A stretch of DNA of 64,000 bases from Bacillota bacterium (GTDB taxonomy: Bacteria > Bacillota > Clostridia > Lachnospirales > Lachnospiraceae): NCBI GenBank assembly GCA_023416695.1, contig JAEZGY010000092.1, positions 1-64,000 of the forward strand. Direction: 5' to 3'. Below are positions 1 to 8,423 of this stretch, piece after piece; position 1 is the stretch's first letter, and each line of letters opens with the position of its first letter. The position numbers and the translations under genes were made by a program. The notes beneath the pieces are model-generated. The model did no database searches. It was not told the DNA's origin and was given only the letters and a program-made list of their open reading frames with translations.

Positions 1-58
1 TCAACGGCTACACTTTATATTTTCCTGTTACAAAAATTTAATCTGGAGGATATGTATA

Positions 59-901
59 ATGAAAATCGAATTAATACCTGCTTATTTAAAACTTGAAGAT
101 TACATCCAAGAAGAACATCAGAATCAAAGCACTTGGGAAAAAACCATGGTAGAACCATATTGGAATATATTATCGCAATGGGCACCCTTCTCTGAAGACT
201 ATAAGAAACCAATATATCACCTTAAAAAAAATGAAGCAAAGCAACAGTTAGAAGCATTAAAAAAGGTAGACTGGGATAAGGTTATGGAAACATTCAACAT
301 GATTTGCGATGTATTACCAAAAGATGACGATGATGTTATGTATATAGCAATCTATCCATCAAATGCAGAAATGCCTGAAGGCATTTACGGAACCGGAATC
401 TGGGGAAATATTATCCTAAATATAAATGCTATGAACAGTAATTTTGAAAAATGGCTTCCATTTGTTTTTGCTCATGAATATCATCACAATGTTTGGGGAA
501 ATTATTGGTACTGCATACATAATGGAAATGGACTTCATGGTTGGTTTATTGAAAGTATTATAATTGAAGGTGAGGCAGACGCTTTTGCCGAGAGTATTTT
601 TGGAGACATGAAACCATCTTGGCATTACGGCATAAGAAGTGAGGAAGAAGATAATATATGGAAAACATTCAAAAATATTGCTGAAACATGTTTATCACCA
701 GAAGAAACTGGTAAATATATTTTTGGATGCGAAGAATTAGGGATACCTCAAAACGCTGGATATTATTTTGGAATAAAAATAATAAGGGAGTATATGAAGA
801 AAACTCAGATTCATGATATGAAAAAAATATTGGAAACACCTTTAGAAGAAATCTACAAGTCGTATGTGAACAACACGAGTTTACCTATAATACCAAATTA
901 G
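59..901 (+). CDS. Predicted zinc-dependent protease, DUF2268-like
   Basis: A 280-residue soluble protein with no signal peptide. Residues 139-143 read HEYHH, a HExxH zinc-peptidase motif, followed about 30 residues later by the acidic EGEADAFAE segment that would supply the third zinc ligand. The layout (variable N-terminus, HExxH at mid-length, then an ExxA-type helix and a GYYFG-like stretch) resembles the DUF2268 family of predicted zinc proteases. The family call is from motif memory, and no substrate is known to me. A GGAGG ribosome binding site lies 8-9 nt before the ATG. The gene sits just inside a putative element end (att-like sequence at 981-1001), so it may be cargo of an element lying mostly upstream of this window. 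Confidence 0.75.
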   Translation: MKIELIPAYLKLEDYIQEEHQNQSTWEKTMVEPYWNILSQWAPFSEDYKKPIYHLKKNEAKQQLEALKKVDWDKVMETFNMICDVLPKDDDDVMYIAIYPSNAEMPEGIYGTGIWGNIILNINAMNSNFEKWLPFVFAHEYHHNVWGNYWYCIHNGNGLHGWFIESIIIEGEADAFAESIFGDMKPSWHYGIRSEEEDNIWKTFKNIAETCLSPEETGKYIFGCEELGIPQNAGYYFGIKIIREYMKKTQIHDMKKILETPLEEIYKSYVNNTSLPIIPN

Positions 902-921
902 TTGAGTACCCACTTGAGTAC
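902..921. repeat. Two TTGAGTAC direct repeats next to an att-like site
   Basis: TTGAGTAC occurs at 902-909 and again at 914-921, 60 nt before the tRNA-Gly-derived sequence at 981-1001. A similar pair (ATGAGTAC at 20109-20116, TTGAGTAC at 20119-20126) lies between the tRNA-Gly gene and the integrase stop codon. I infer these are recombinase arm-type binding sites of related integrative elements. Confidence 0.5.
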
Positions 922-980
922 GTAGAAATTGGATGTGCTGGAAAGTCCCTTTCTATCAGTATTTTTACGAGGAGATAGAA

Positions 981-1001
981 TTCGAATCCCGTCTCGCGCT
1001 T
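981..1001 (+). mobile_element. tRNA-Gly 3'-end duplicate (candidate attachment site)
   Basis: This 21-bp stretch matches the 3' end of the tRNA-Gly gene at 20014-20034 in 20 of 21 positions (TTCGARTCCCGTCTCGCGC plus TT), in the same orientation. There is no tRNA body upstream of it. A lone tRNA 3' end is what tRNA-targeting integrases leave at the far end of an inserted element. The strong terminator right after it (1010-1046) looks like the terminator of a former tRNA gene. I infer that the sequence to the left is the distal end of an element. Confidence 0.6.
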
Positions 1002-1007
1002 GAAGAA

Positions 1008-1052
1008 ATAAGAAGAGGATATCCCAAAAAAGGATATCCTCTTCTTATTTTT
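1008..1052 (+). terminator. Rho-independent terminator
   Basis: A 15-bp perfect stem (1010-1024 with 1032-1046) with a 7-nt A-rich loop is followed by a T-rich run. It directly follows the tRNA 3' remnant and could terminate in either direction. Confidence 0.8.
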
Positions 1053-1055
1053 CGA

Positions 1056-1185
1056 GTCCAATCCTGGGCTCCGAGTTCGAATGTCTACGCGATGCTTCGG
1101 TCCATGCAAGGCCGAGCTCCCCCGGAGCTCGTGCATCTCCGCTTCGCTCCGGTCCGCTCAAGTCCAATCTTGCACCTCGTGAATG
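1056..1185. other. GC-rich non-coding island with short palindromes
   Basis: About 130 bp of clearly higher G+C than the surroundings. It includes a GAGCTCC/GGAGCTC hairpin near 1115-1135 and two related segments beginning AGTCCAATC near 1057 and 1161. Open frames across it have no credible start or family. Function unknown. It could be a structured RNA or a remnant of foreign DNA. Confidence 0.4.
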
Positions 1186-1354
1186 TTCTTCTAATATTGG
1201 TTGATAATGCATTACAAATGTAGTATAATCGACAAAAAGGTACATAATAACAATTAATTCAACAGTTGGTGATAAGATAGTGTAATCTAACTGAACATGC
1301 TGCAAAATGCAATGAACCAAAGATGAACATCAATTAAATTGTTGGAGGTAGAAT

Positions 1355-2827
1355 ATGACTAGTAGTAATCTAACAAAAGAGCAATATCGACGTGCCAATC
1401 GTATGGCCTACATCGCAATGATGGTAGTATTTAGTTACATAGTATTTTGTCTATTGGGAGCAGTGTTATTTCAAGAGACTTCTTGGAGGGTAATGGTACA
1501 ACTTGTTGTGACTATAGGTGCCGTTGTTGTTAGTACAATTGCTTTTATAAAAAAGCGAGACTCCAAAGCTTGTGGTGTTGCGATTATGACTGGTGGAGCT
1601 TTAGCATATGTTATGATCGTAATCCTTAATAACACATCAGCAACATATATATATGCATTTCCAATAATGTTAACTTCAATGGTATATATGAATGCCAGAA
1701 TGGTATTATTAGGAGGTATCCTTGTAGTATTTGGGAATATCATTAAGATAAGTACTAGATTCGATTATAATGATTCCTTATTTATGTCAGAGCTAGTTGT
1801 CAGTTCTTTTGTTATTCTAATCATGGTGATTATTGGTGTATGCACAAGTAAGGTCTTATACATATTTAATGAAGAAAATATACGAAGTATTACAGAAAAA
1901 GCACAGCAGCAGGAAGCTACTAACTTAAGGATGCATGAAGTTGCAGATGCAATCACGATTAATTTTGATCACACTCAGGAAAATATCAACAGATTAAAAG
2001 CAGCAGTTGATGCCAGTAGTGTTGCAATGAACAATATAGCGGACAGTACAGAGAATACTGCCGAAGCAATTCAGAAGCAGGCACAAATATGTGGTAATAT
2101 CCATCGGATTACCAGTGTTACAGAAGAAAGTATTGAGAGAATGATGGAAGCTTCCAATAGAGTCAACAGAACCTTGGATGAGGGAGCAGAGGATATACAA
2201 GCCCTTAAAAATCAGGCTGATAATGTAACCGAAGCAAGCAAGGAAATTGTAGCTGTAATTGAAGTTTTAGGAGAGCGTGTTAGCGAAGTGGACAAGTTTG
2301 TTGGCGCAATTCTTGATATCTCAAGCCAAACCAATCTTCTTGCCTTAAATGCTTCTATTGAGGCTGCAAGAGCAGGAGAAGCTGGAAAAGGTTTTGCCAT
2401 AGTTGCAGAGCAAATCAGAATACTTTCAGAACAGACACAGAATGCATCTAATAGTATTACTAAGATTATTGGACAGCTAAATGCAGATACAGAGTTAGCG
2501 AAGACGAGTATTTTTAGATCTGTAGAGTCTGTAGCAAAGCAAAATGAAATGATTGAGAACACTCGTAAGATATTTACTGGAATTAATGATTCTATGGTTG
2601 TTTTAAACGAAAATATCCAGAAGACTGAGATGGATGTTCGCGATATCATAACTGCTACAGGCAATATAACTGAAAGTGTAAATCACTTATCTGCTACCAG
2701 CGAGGTGATTGCGGCAACTTCAATTGAGGAAGCAAAGACAGCAGGACTATCTGTGGAGAATATGAACCAGTGTTCAGAAAATCTGGCAAATATATATGAA
2801 TTGGCACAACAACTTAAACAAATATAA
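1355..2827 (+). CDS. Methyl-accepting chemotaxis protein
   Basis: A 490-residue chemoreceptor. The first ~170 residues contain about six hydrophobic segments (roughly 16-38, 46-65, 72-91, 96-110, 113-130 and 144-167) with almost no extracytoplasmic loop, so there is no Cache or Tar-type ligand domain. Sensing must be through the membrane or an unrecognised part. The rest is a long coiled coil with the conserved hairpin tip around residues 320-360 (QTNLLALNASIEAARAGE, then GFAIVAEQIR). It should couple to CheA/CheW to bias flagellar rotation. A GGAGGT site lies 8 nt before the ATG. It is monocistronic, with a terminator directly after. Confidence 0.93.
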   Translation: MTSSNLTKEQYRRANRMAYIAMMVVFSYIVFCLLGAVLFQETSWRVMVQLVVTIGAVVVSTIAFIKKRDSKACGVAIMTGGALAYVMIVILNNTSATYIYAFPIMLTSMVYMNARMVLLGGILVVFGNIIKISTRFDYNDSLFMSELVVSSFVILIMVIIGVCTSKVLYIFNEENIRSITEKAQQQEATNLRMHEVADAITINFDHTQENINRLKAAVDASSVAMNNIADSTENTAEAIQKQAQICGNIHRITSVTEESIERMMEASNRVNRTLDEGAEDIQALKNQADNVTEASKEIVAVIEVLGERVSEVDKFVGAILDISSQTNLLALNASIEAARAGEAGKGFAIVAEQIRILSEQTQNASNSITKIIGQLNADTELAKTSIFRSVESVAKQNEMIENTRKIFTGINDSMVVLNENIQKTEMDVRDIITATGNITESVNHLSATSEVIAATSIEEAKTAGLSVENMNQCSENLANIYELAQQLKQI

Positions 2828-2850
2828 TTAGAAGATTGAAGGATGATTTC

Positions 2851-2894
2851 AAAGGATCAAGAAAGTGATAATTTACTTTGTTGATCCTTTTTGG
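2851..2894 (+). terminator. Terminator of the chemoreceptor gene
   Basis: A stem AAAGGATCAA / TTGATCCTTT is followed by TTTGG, about 25 nt after the stop codon. Confidence 0.8.
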
Positions 2895-3357
2895 TTGCTT
2901 ATGATAGTAACAAATCTATGTTTATTCATTATGGTCCATATCAGTCGATGAAATGTTCCTATATTTTTCCTTGGCAACTGAGTCATTGCTATAGTACATA
3001 TACTTTAATTGATGATGGATGGAAGGCCAATAGTACGATCATCTTGGATATGAACCTTAACTGTTTTCTTTTTCGTTTCATTTGTAATTCTTTTCACGTG
3101 TAAATCTCCTTTCAAGTACATATTTTAGTCTATTAGGTAGTGATGTTACAAGTTCTGTATACCATAACAAAGCAAAATAAGTCATATTTTGTGTCTATAG
3201 TATAATAGCTTTCAACTAATAGGATAAGCTTGACAGGTTGTAGGTGGTATGTTCATAATGAATGTAGTTATTAGAATTGAACACAATATAGTAATTACGA
3301 GGATGCTGTGATTATCAATGTTTAATACTCTATTTTAAACGCAAGAGAGGAAAACAT
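2895..3357 (-). pseudogene. Gene-poor stretch with a probable IS3-type OrfA N-terminal remnant
   Basis: The only readable item is on the minus strand. A GGAG site precedes a GTG at 3095-3097, opening a 30-residue frame that stops at 3005-3007. Its peptide (KRITNETKKKTVKVHIQDD then RTI) resembles the start of IS3-type OrfA helix-turn-helix proteins. The homology then breaks off, so I read it as a truncated transposase start. The remaining ~250 bp to 3357 are AT-rich and nothing else was recognised. Confidence 0.35.
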
Positions 3358-3868
3358 ATGGAAATTAGAAAAGAAAACATGATAGGACAAGGTAATACTG
3401 CAGAAAATAATGTTGACTTCCTTAGGGAAAATCAATCATTATGCAAAAAATTAGCACTGTATCATATTTACATATAAAAGCCTATCAAGGATGATATAGG
3501 TACAGTAAAAGAGAAACTGGAAGAGGATATTAATTTTGTAGATTTACTTTCTAGTGAGAATAAGGAACTTATCAAAAGATACTTAAAGCAGTTACCTGAC
3601 GGTGATGGGTTATGTCATTTTGATTTCCATCCTGGTAATACAATGATGGCTGGCGATAAACCTATATTTTTAGATTGGATGACAGCATGTAAGGGGGATG
3701 TATGTGCTTTCAAAAAGAAGTATAGAGGAAATTAAGAAATGGGAATTGCCAGTTGCCGCAGCCAGATTACGAGAATGGATTTCGGAAAAAGAAAAACAGG
3801 CATTATTAAATATAGTTAAAATGTATAATGGATGTCAGAATATCGAGAAAGGGAAAGGAAAACATCTA
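3358..3868 (+). pseudogene. Broken aminoglycoside phosphotransferase-like kinase
   Basis: From ATG 3358 the frame hits TAA at 3475-3477 but continues in the same frame with recognisable kinase sequence. This includes the catalytic loop CHFDFHPGN (about 3615-3641) and the metal-binding FLDW (about 3670-3681) of the APH/choline-kinase fold. Near 3700 it shifts frame, and the family's C-terminal signature (WELPVAAARLREWI) continues in the frame opened at 3698. Most of the N-lobe is missing. At least one nonsense change, one frameshift and a deletion are therefore visible. The shifted tail runs in-frame into the downstream GNAT gene, giving a misleading single open frame 3698-4315. Confidence 0.7.
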
Positions 3869-4315
3869 ATGGAAATGGTCAAAATTAAGGACAGTGATAC
3901 AACAAAGTATATGGATTTGTTACTTATTGCAGATGAACAGGTAAGTATGATAGAAAAATATCTGTATCAAGGCGATATGTTCGCCTTGTGTGAGGATGAT
4001 GTGAAAGCCATTTGCGTGGTTACTAAAGAGAAAAAAGGGGTTTATGAAATTAAGAATATAGTTACTGTTCCTAAGTATCAAGGTAAAGGATATGGACAGC
4101 GTCTCATGGCATCTATTGTGGAGTATTACAAACAATATGGGGATGAGATATACGTAGGAACAGGTGATTGCCCAATGATACTTCATTTCTACGAGAAGTG
4201 TGGATTTAAAAAATCACATATTGTAAAGAACTTTTTTATTGATAACTATGACCACCCTATGTATGAGGATGGACAACAGTTAATAGATATGGTTTATCTG
4301 AAAAGAAGTCTATAA
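3869..4315 (+). CDS. GNAT-family N-acetyltransferase
   Basis: A 148-residue acetyltransferase with the acetyl-CoA pyrophosphate-binding signature VPKYQGKGYGQRLM (Q/RxxGxG/A motif A) and the later FYEKCGF motif typical of GNAT proteins. I place the start at ATG 3869, preceded by the purine-rich GAAAGGGAAAGGAAAA. The open frame extends back to 3698, but those 57 codons encode the C-terminus of a broken kinase. No substrate can be inferred. Proteins of this size acylate small amines, antibiotics or protein N-termini. Confidence 0.8.
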   Translation: MEMVKIKDSDTTKYMDLLLIADEQVSMIEKYLYQGDMFALCEDDVKAICVVTKEKKGVYEIKNIVTVPKYQGKGYGQRLMASIVEYYKQYGDEIYVGTGDCPMILHFYEKCGFKKSHIVKNFFIDNYDHPMYEDGQQLIDMVYLKRSL

Positions 4316-4480
4316 ATCCATTTGCCCCCAACCTACTCAGTTATAAATACCTGCTTATACACACATTATTTTACAATAATTTTACAACTAAAATTTGTAA
4401 ATTATTTATAATGTATATATAACCATGGTGTGAAAAGTCACGTAAAAGTAGGAAATTATTAGGAGGGAGTGGAGAGAGTT

Positions 4481-5998
4481 ATGAAAGTTAAGTTATTAAG
4501 AGTAGTAATGGTTATATTACTTGTGTTCTTATTTACGGGTTGTAGTAAAGGTGAAAAAAATGATGTAAATGGAGGGAACCAAGACGTGGACAATTCGAAA
4601 TCAGATAACCCCCAAGAAACTGACACAGGGCTTACATACACCACCATTACGGAATGGTTTGATTGGGGACCTGCCATTACAAAAGTAATATTGAATGTAG
4701 GAGTATCCGTTGATGTCTCAACGTTATCCACAGATACGTTTTCTGTGTCTTCTGTACGTGGTTATAATACGGATGGTTCCGCTCCTGATAGTAAGGAAAA
4801 ACCAACCTTCGTAAAAACGGAGGAGAGAAATGTGCTAAAGGTATATTCCTCCGATGAAAATGGTAAGAGCCAGTCAGATGGGACCTTCCTTACATTTGAG
4901 ATGGAGGTTGGTTCAGAGATAGTAGCAGGGTCACCAATGAATTACAATACATCATACGGTTTTTGTAACTTTGTAGATACTAGCTACATAATTAAATTGT
5001 CCGAAGGGGCAAAACTTAAAGCAACAGACGGCAAAGAGATTAAGATAACACCAACAACGAAAGCTGGGTATGTAGGTAACAAGAATATGATACCAGATGG
5101 CTTTGACTATAGTGGACGCTATACGCAAGGAGACATCGAGTTACTTTATGCTTCCTTTACTCCACAAAAGGAATTACAAGAAGGAAAGACTCCATTGATA
5201 GTATGGCTTCATGGTCATTCAGAGGGAGGAATAAAGGATCCAAGAACTTCGGTTTATAGTAATTATACAGTAAATCTGGCATCTGAAAAGATACAGTCTT
5301 ATTTTGGAGATACAGGAGCCTCTTTATTGATTCCGCAAGCTCCAACCTTTTGGATGGATTATGATGGTAGCATGTGTTATAACGATACTCTCCCAGATAG
5401 TGAAGGAAAATCTTATTATACAGAAGCTTTAATGGGGCTTATAAAGGATTATGTTGCGAATCATCCAGAGATTGATGCCAATCGAATTTATATTGGTGGG
5501 TATTCTAATGGGGGATATATGACTATAAATTTGATCACAGAATATCCTGGTTATTTTGCAGCTGCTATTCCTGCTTGTGGGCCATTTTTAAATGAGTGGA
5601 TGACAGATGAGAAATTGGCCAATATCGTTAATACCCCAATTTGGCTTACCCATTGCAAAACGGATACAACAGTTCCAATATATGAAACAGTATACAATAA
5701 TAAGACTAATGCGGCTGAGGTAAGACTAGATGAGGATGGTAAGGAGATGCCAATATATGAACATTCCAACGCCATATATGATCGTTTAGTGAAAGCGGGA
5801 GCCAAGGATGTTCACTATTCCTTATTGGATAAAGTACTTGATACATCCGGAAGATTTTTTAAGAAAGACACCAATGAGCCATATGAGTATAATGGGCACT
5901 TCTCTTGGATGTACGTACTTAATAATAGTTGCAAAGATACTATAGATGGTAAAGAAGTTACTATAATGGAGTGGTTAGCGAAACAGAGTAAGAAGTAG
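4481..5998 (+). CDS. Secreted lipoprotein esterase, alpha/beta hydrolase
   Basis: A 505-residue exported lipoprotein. A hydrophobic signal ends in the lipobox LFTGC with the lipidated Cys at residue 21. Residues ~55-210 look like an Ig-like N-terminal esterase domain. The rest is an alpha/beta hydrolase with the oxyanion segment VWLHGHSEGG, nucleophile elbow GYSNGG (Ser342), and candidate catalytic Asp (LTHCKTDTTVP) and His (NGHFSW). It resembles PHB-depolymerase/feruloyl-esterase-like enzymes that deacylate plant polysaccharides. I chose ATG 4481 rather than GTG 4469 because it starts the signal peptide properly and has GGAG about 7 nt upstream. Monocistronic. The exact ester substrate is unknown. 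Confidence 0.82.
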   Translation: MKVKLLRVVMVILLVFLFTGCSKGEKNDVNGGNQDVDNSKSDNPQETDTGLTYTTITEWFDWGPAITKVILNVGVSVDVSTLSTDTFSVSSVRGYNTDGSAPDSKEKPTFVKTEERNVLKVYSSDENGKSQSDGTFLTFEMEVGSEIVAGSPMNYNTSYGFCNFVDTSYIIKLSEGAKLKATDGKEIKITPTTKAGYVGNKNMIPDGFDYSGRYTQGDIELLYASFTPQKELQEGKTPLIVWLHGHSEGGIKDPRTSVYSNYTVNLASEKIQSYFGDTGASLLIPQAPTFWMDYDGSMCYNDTLPDSEGKSYYTEALMGLIKDYVANHPEIDANRIYIGGYSNGGYMTINLITEYPGYFAAAIPACGPFLNEWMTDEKLANIVNTPIWLTHCKTDTTVPIYETVYNNKTNAAEVRLDEDGKEMPIYEHSNAIYDRLVKAGAKDVHYSLLDKVLDTSGRFFKKDTNEPYEYNGHFSWMYVLNNSCKDTIDGKEVTIMEWLAKQSKK

Positions 5999-6058
5999 TT
6001 TGGATTTTCTTAAGAAAGTATTGCAAATATATCTATCATAGTAAATAGGGGAGGAAGA

Positions 6059-6250
6059 ATGGATAATATTTGCTTAAAGCCTAAAAAGAGAACTAAACTT
6101 AGGATTCTTATTGGAACATATTATTATGTACTAAAAAGAAGAGGTTATTGGCTCTCTGGAGCAGTAAACTTTGCAAAAACAAGGGATTCTAAACCTTATG
6201 TGTTTTCTTATTACAATCACAGTACACCTTTTTATAGTACTATTAATTAG
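6059..6250 (+). pseudogene. Short fragment resembling the VanW N-terminus
   Basis: A 63-codon frame with a good GGGGAGG site 7 nt before the ATG. The peptide is basic, with a YYYVLKRRGYWLS segment and then FAKTRDSKPYVFSYYNHSTPF. This order recalls the start of VanW-family proteins, which are usually over 250 residues, so this would be only the first quarter. The match is from memory and weak. It could also be an unrelated small basic protein. Confidence 0.35.
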
Positions 6251-6268
6251 AATTTAATGTAAAAAATA

Positions 6269-6297
6269 TTGTGCATAGAACCCTTTTTTTGTATAAT
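6269..6297 (+). promoter_or_regulatory. Probable sigma-A promoter
   Basis: TTGTGC (6269-6274), a 17-nt spacer and a perfect TATAAT (6292-6297) lie 30 nt before the start of the next gene. Confidence 0.55.
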
Positions 6298-6326
6298 GTT
6301 GGTACAATAGTAAGGGAGAGTAGAAT

Positions 6327-6707
6327 ATGCCGCGTATAATTATTTCATACTTAGTATATTGCATTATGTGGGGGATTATTTGTTATCGTATTGTAAGAAA
6401 AAAAGGTTATATGGAGAATTGGTTTTTGCTAGGATTTTTCTTTGGAGTGATAGCGTATATCTTGGCAGTAAGAAAACCAGATTATAGTGTGGAAAGTTAT
6501 AGCAGTAATGTTATGTTTCATTATGATGATAATTCTCTAGATGGTTCCTCTATAAGTAGTAAAACCAAGACAGGTGAAACGTGGACTTGTTATAATTGTA
6601 AGAGGGAGAATCCAGATTCTGCAAATTCTTGTAGTTGTGGGATGACAAAAATCAACTCTTACGAAAGGTATAAGAAGATGGCTCTACAGAAACACAAGCT
6701 GAAGTAA
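6327..6707 (+). CDS. Small membrane protein with C-terminal zinc ribbon
   Basis: 126 residues. Two closely spaced membrane segments (about 4-21 and 31-46) form an N-terminal hairpin. A polar linker follows, then a double-Cys zinc-ribbon signature near the C-terminus (CYNCKRENPDSANSCSCG). The cytosolic ribbon on a membrane hairpin is common in small Firmicute proteins of unknown role. RBS AGGGAGAG precedes the ATG. No neighbour suggests a pathway. Confidence 0.7.
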   Translation: MPRIIISYLVYCIMWGIICYRIVRKKGYMENWFLLGFFFGVIAYILAVRKPDYSVESYSSNVMFHYDDNSLDGSSISSKTKTGETWTCYNCKRENPDSANSCSCGMTKINSYERYKKMALQKHKLK

Positions 6708-6772
6708 GCAGGAGATAACCCCTTATAGTAGACTGGTAGTTATATAGACGAAGGAGTATATATTATAGATAG

Positions 6773-6812
6773 AAAGCTTCAAATCTTATTAGAATAGGGT
6801 TTGGAGCTTTTT
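6773..6812 (+). terminator. Terminator after the zinc-ribbon protein
   Basis: AAAGCTTCAAATC pairs imperfectly with GGTTTGGAGCTTT and is followed by a T run. Nearly the same hairpin recurs at 15135-15173. Confidence 0.75.
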
Positions 6813-7170
6813 AGTTTGGCGTAAATGGACATGATTCCTCATTTGTAACCCATAAAAAGAAAAAATACAAATAAATAAGGACAAATGACCTTTATATCAG
6901 TGTGAAATAGTGCTAAACTATAGGTAATATAATGTAAACGTTTGTGCAATATGAACAAAGTAAATGTAGTGTAATGGTGCTTTATTATGTAACAGAGATA
7001 ATAACTATTTATAATTAAGGAAGAAAAGACGGGTAACATATATTTTTTATTATTCCTTACATATTTCATGAGGATACTCATCTGTCTGCTGTAGAAAGCG
7101 GATGGGTTTCAAATATGATGCAAATCGCATTAAATTAAGCGTTAAGTATCAAAGAAAAGGAGAGATAACT
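6813..7170 (+). promoter_or_regulatory. Long leader of the BMP operon with a cre-like operator
   Basis: 358 bp without a gene. TATAAT at 6928-6933 is a good -10 box, but its -35 is poor. Overlapping and just downstream, 6933-6946 reads TGTAAACGTTTGTG, matching the catabolite-responsive element consensus TGWAARCGYTWNCW at 12 of 14 positions. A repressor bound there would block initiation. A further hairpin (ACTCATC / GATGGGT, about 7076-7107) lies in the untranslated leader. I found no purine-riboswitch core. Confidence 0.5.
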
Positions 7171-8283
7171 ATGAGGAAGAAAATTTTAGCAGTAGTCTTG
7201 ACTGCAGCAATGGTATTATCTATGACTGCATGTGGTGGCAAAGAATCTAATAATGATCCTGCAAAAACAGAAGCCCCAAAAAAGACAGAAGCTGCAAAAA
7301 CAGAAACTCCAAAAGCAACAGAAAGTGCAAAAGCAGAAACGGGTTCAAAACTAAAGATTGGACTTGTTACTGATGTTGGTGGTGTAAATGATGGTTCATT
7401 TAACCAATCAGCATGGGAAGGATTACAGAAAGCAGGTAAGGATTTAGGAGTTGAAGTAAGCTACTTAGAATCTGCTACAGATGCTGATTATACTCCAAAT
7501 ATCGAGAACCTTATGGACGAGGAGTATGACTTGATTATTTGTGTAGGCTATATGTTAGCAGAAGCTACCAAATCAGCAGCAGAAGCTAATCCAGACCAGA
7601 AGTTTGCAATCATTGATGATGCTTCTTGTGCAGATCTAGCAAACGTTACTTGTCTTATGTTTAAACAGGAACAAGCTTCCTATTTAGTTGGTTATGTAGC
7701 AGGACTTACAACTAAAAAAGATAATGTAGGTTTTGTTCTTGGTATGGCAAATGAAACGATGAATCAGTTCGGATATGGATACTTAGCAGGTGTTCTTGAT
7801 GCTAATCCAAAATGTAAGATTCAGCAGTTTAATGCAAACTCTTTTGCAGACTCCGCAATTGGTAAGACTTGTGCTAATACTGCAATTACAAATGGCGCTG
7901 ATGTTATCTTCCATGCAGCTGGTGGAACTGGACTTGGTGTAATCGAAGCTTGTAAAGAAGCTAAGATTTATGCTATTGGTGTTGATAGTGACCAGTCAAA
8001 ACTCGCTCCAGACACAGTTATTACCTCTGCTATGAAGAGAGTAGATAATGCTGTTTATAATTGTGCAGATGAATTAGTAAAAGGAACACTTGCAAGTGGA
8101 ACTATGGTATATGACCTTACTATCGGTGGTGTAGATATTGCTCCAACACAGAATTTACTTTCTGCTGATGTGATATCTGCTGTTAACGATGTTAAAGCTA
8201 AGATTATTAGTGGTGAAGTTGTTGTTCCTGCAACTAAGGCAGATTTTGAAGAAAAATATGGTAATGTATACGAATTAGATTAA
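7171..8283 (+). CDS. BMP-family substrate-binding lipoprotein of a nucleoside ABC transporter
   Basis: 370 residues. Lipoprotein signal with Cys21 (SMTACGG), then a Lys/Ala/Thr/Glu-rich linker to about residue 58, then a BmpA/Med (PnrA-like) periplasmic-binding fold beginning KIGLVTDVGGVNDGSFNQSAWEG, the family's diagnostic N-terminal motif. BMP proteins deliver purine or other nucleosides, or related ligands, to ABC importers. I use ATG 7171 (AAAGGAGAG 6 nt upstream); an upstream in-frame ATG at 7102 has no RBS and would spoil the signal peptide. It heads an operon with an ATPase and two permeases 2.5 kb downstream, with a glycyl-radical enzyme pair between. Confidence 0.92.
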   Translation: MRKKILAVVLTAAMVLSMTACGGKESNNDPAKTEAPKKTEAAKTETPKATESAKAETGSKLKIGLVTDVGGVNDGSFNQSAWEGLQKAGKDLGVEVSYLESATDADYTPNIENLMDEEYDLIICVGYMLAEATKSAAEANPDQKFAIIDDASCADLANVTCLMFKQEQASYLVGYVAGLTTKKDNVGFVLGMANETMNQFGYGYLAGVLDANPKCKIQQFNANSFADSAIGKTCANTAITNGADVIFHAAGGTGLGVIEACKEAKIYAIGVDSDQSKLAPDTVITSAMKRVDNAVYNCADELVKGTLASGTMVYDLTIGGVDIAPTQNLLSADVISAVNDVKAKIISGEVVVPATKADFEEKYGNVYELD

Positions 8284-8311
8284 TATATTTAGTAGCTTAT
8301 TATTTGAGAAT

Positions 8312-8388
8312 TCTATTGGGATAGGATATATGTTGTAACGCTGTCTGAAAACTCACCACCACACAGGTGGTGGGTATGTCCCAATAGA
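8312..8388 (+). ncRNA. Nested hairpin in the BMP-to-yjjI intercistronic leader
   Basis: An outer 10-bp perfect stem (8312-8321 TCTATTGGGA with 8379-8388 TCCCAATAGA) encloses an inner 10-bp stem (8351-8360 ACTCACCACC with 8366-8375 GGTGGTGGGT, one G-T wobble, loop ACACA). No T run follows, so it is not a simple terminator. It may protect the upstream mRNA for the abundant binding protein, lower downstream expression, or be a regulatory RNA. I do not recognise it as a known riboswitch class. Confidence 0.55.
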
Positions 8389-8423
8389 TTCTTCATTTAG
8401 ATAGGGAGGAGAGAGTTAAAGAT

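Noticed and set aside
933..1223. 96-codon plus-strand frame (and a 91-codon minus frame) through the tRNA remnant and GC-rich island
   Set aside because: They run across a tRNA 3' end and a terminator hairpin, have no RBS and no recognisable family.
2891..3103. 70-codon plus-strand frame after the chemoreceptor terminator
   Set aside because: No RBS, begins inside the terminator, and overlaps an IS-like minus-strand remnant.
6813..7170. Purine riboswitch ahead of the nucleoside operon
   Set aside because: The conserved TATA...GGG / loop-loop core is not present; only a hairpin and a cre-like site were found.
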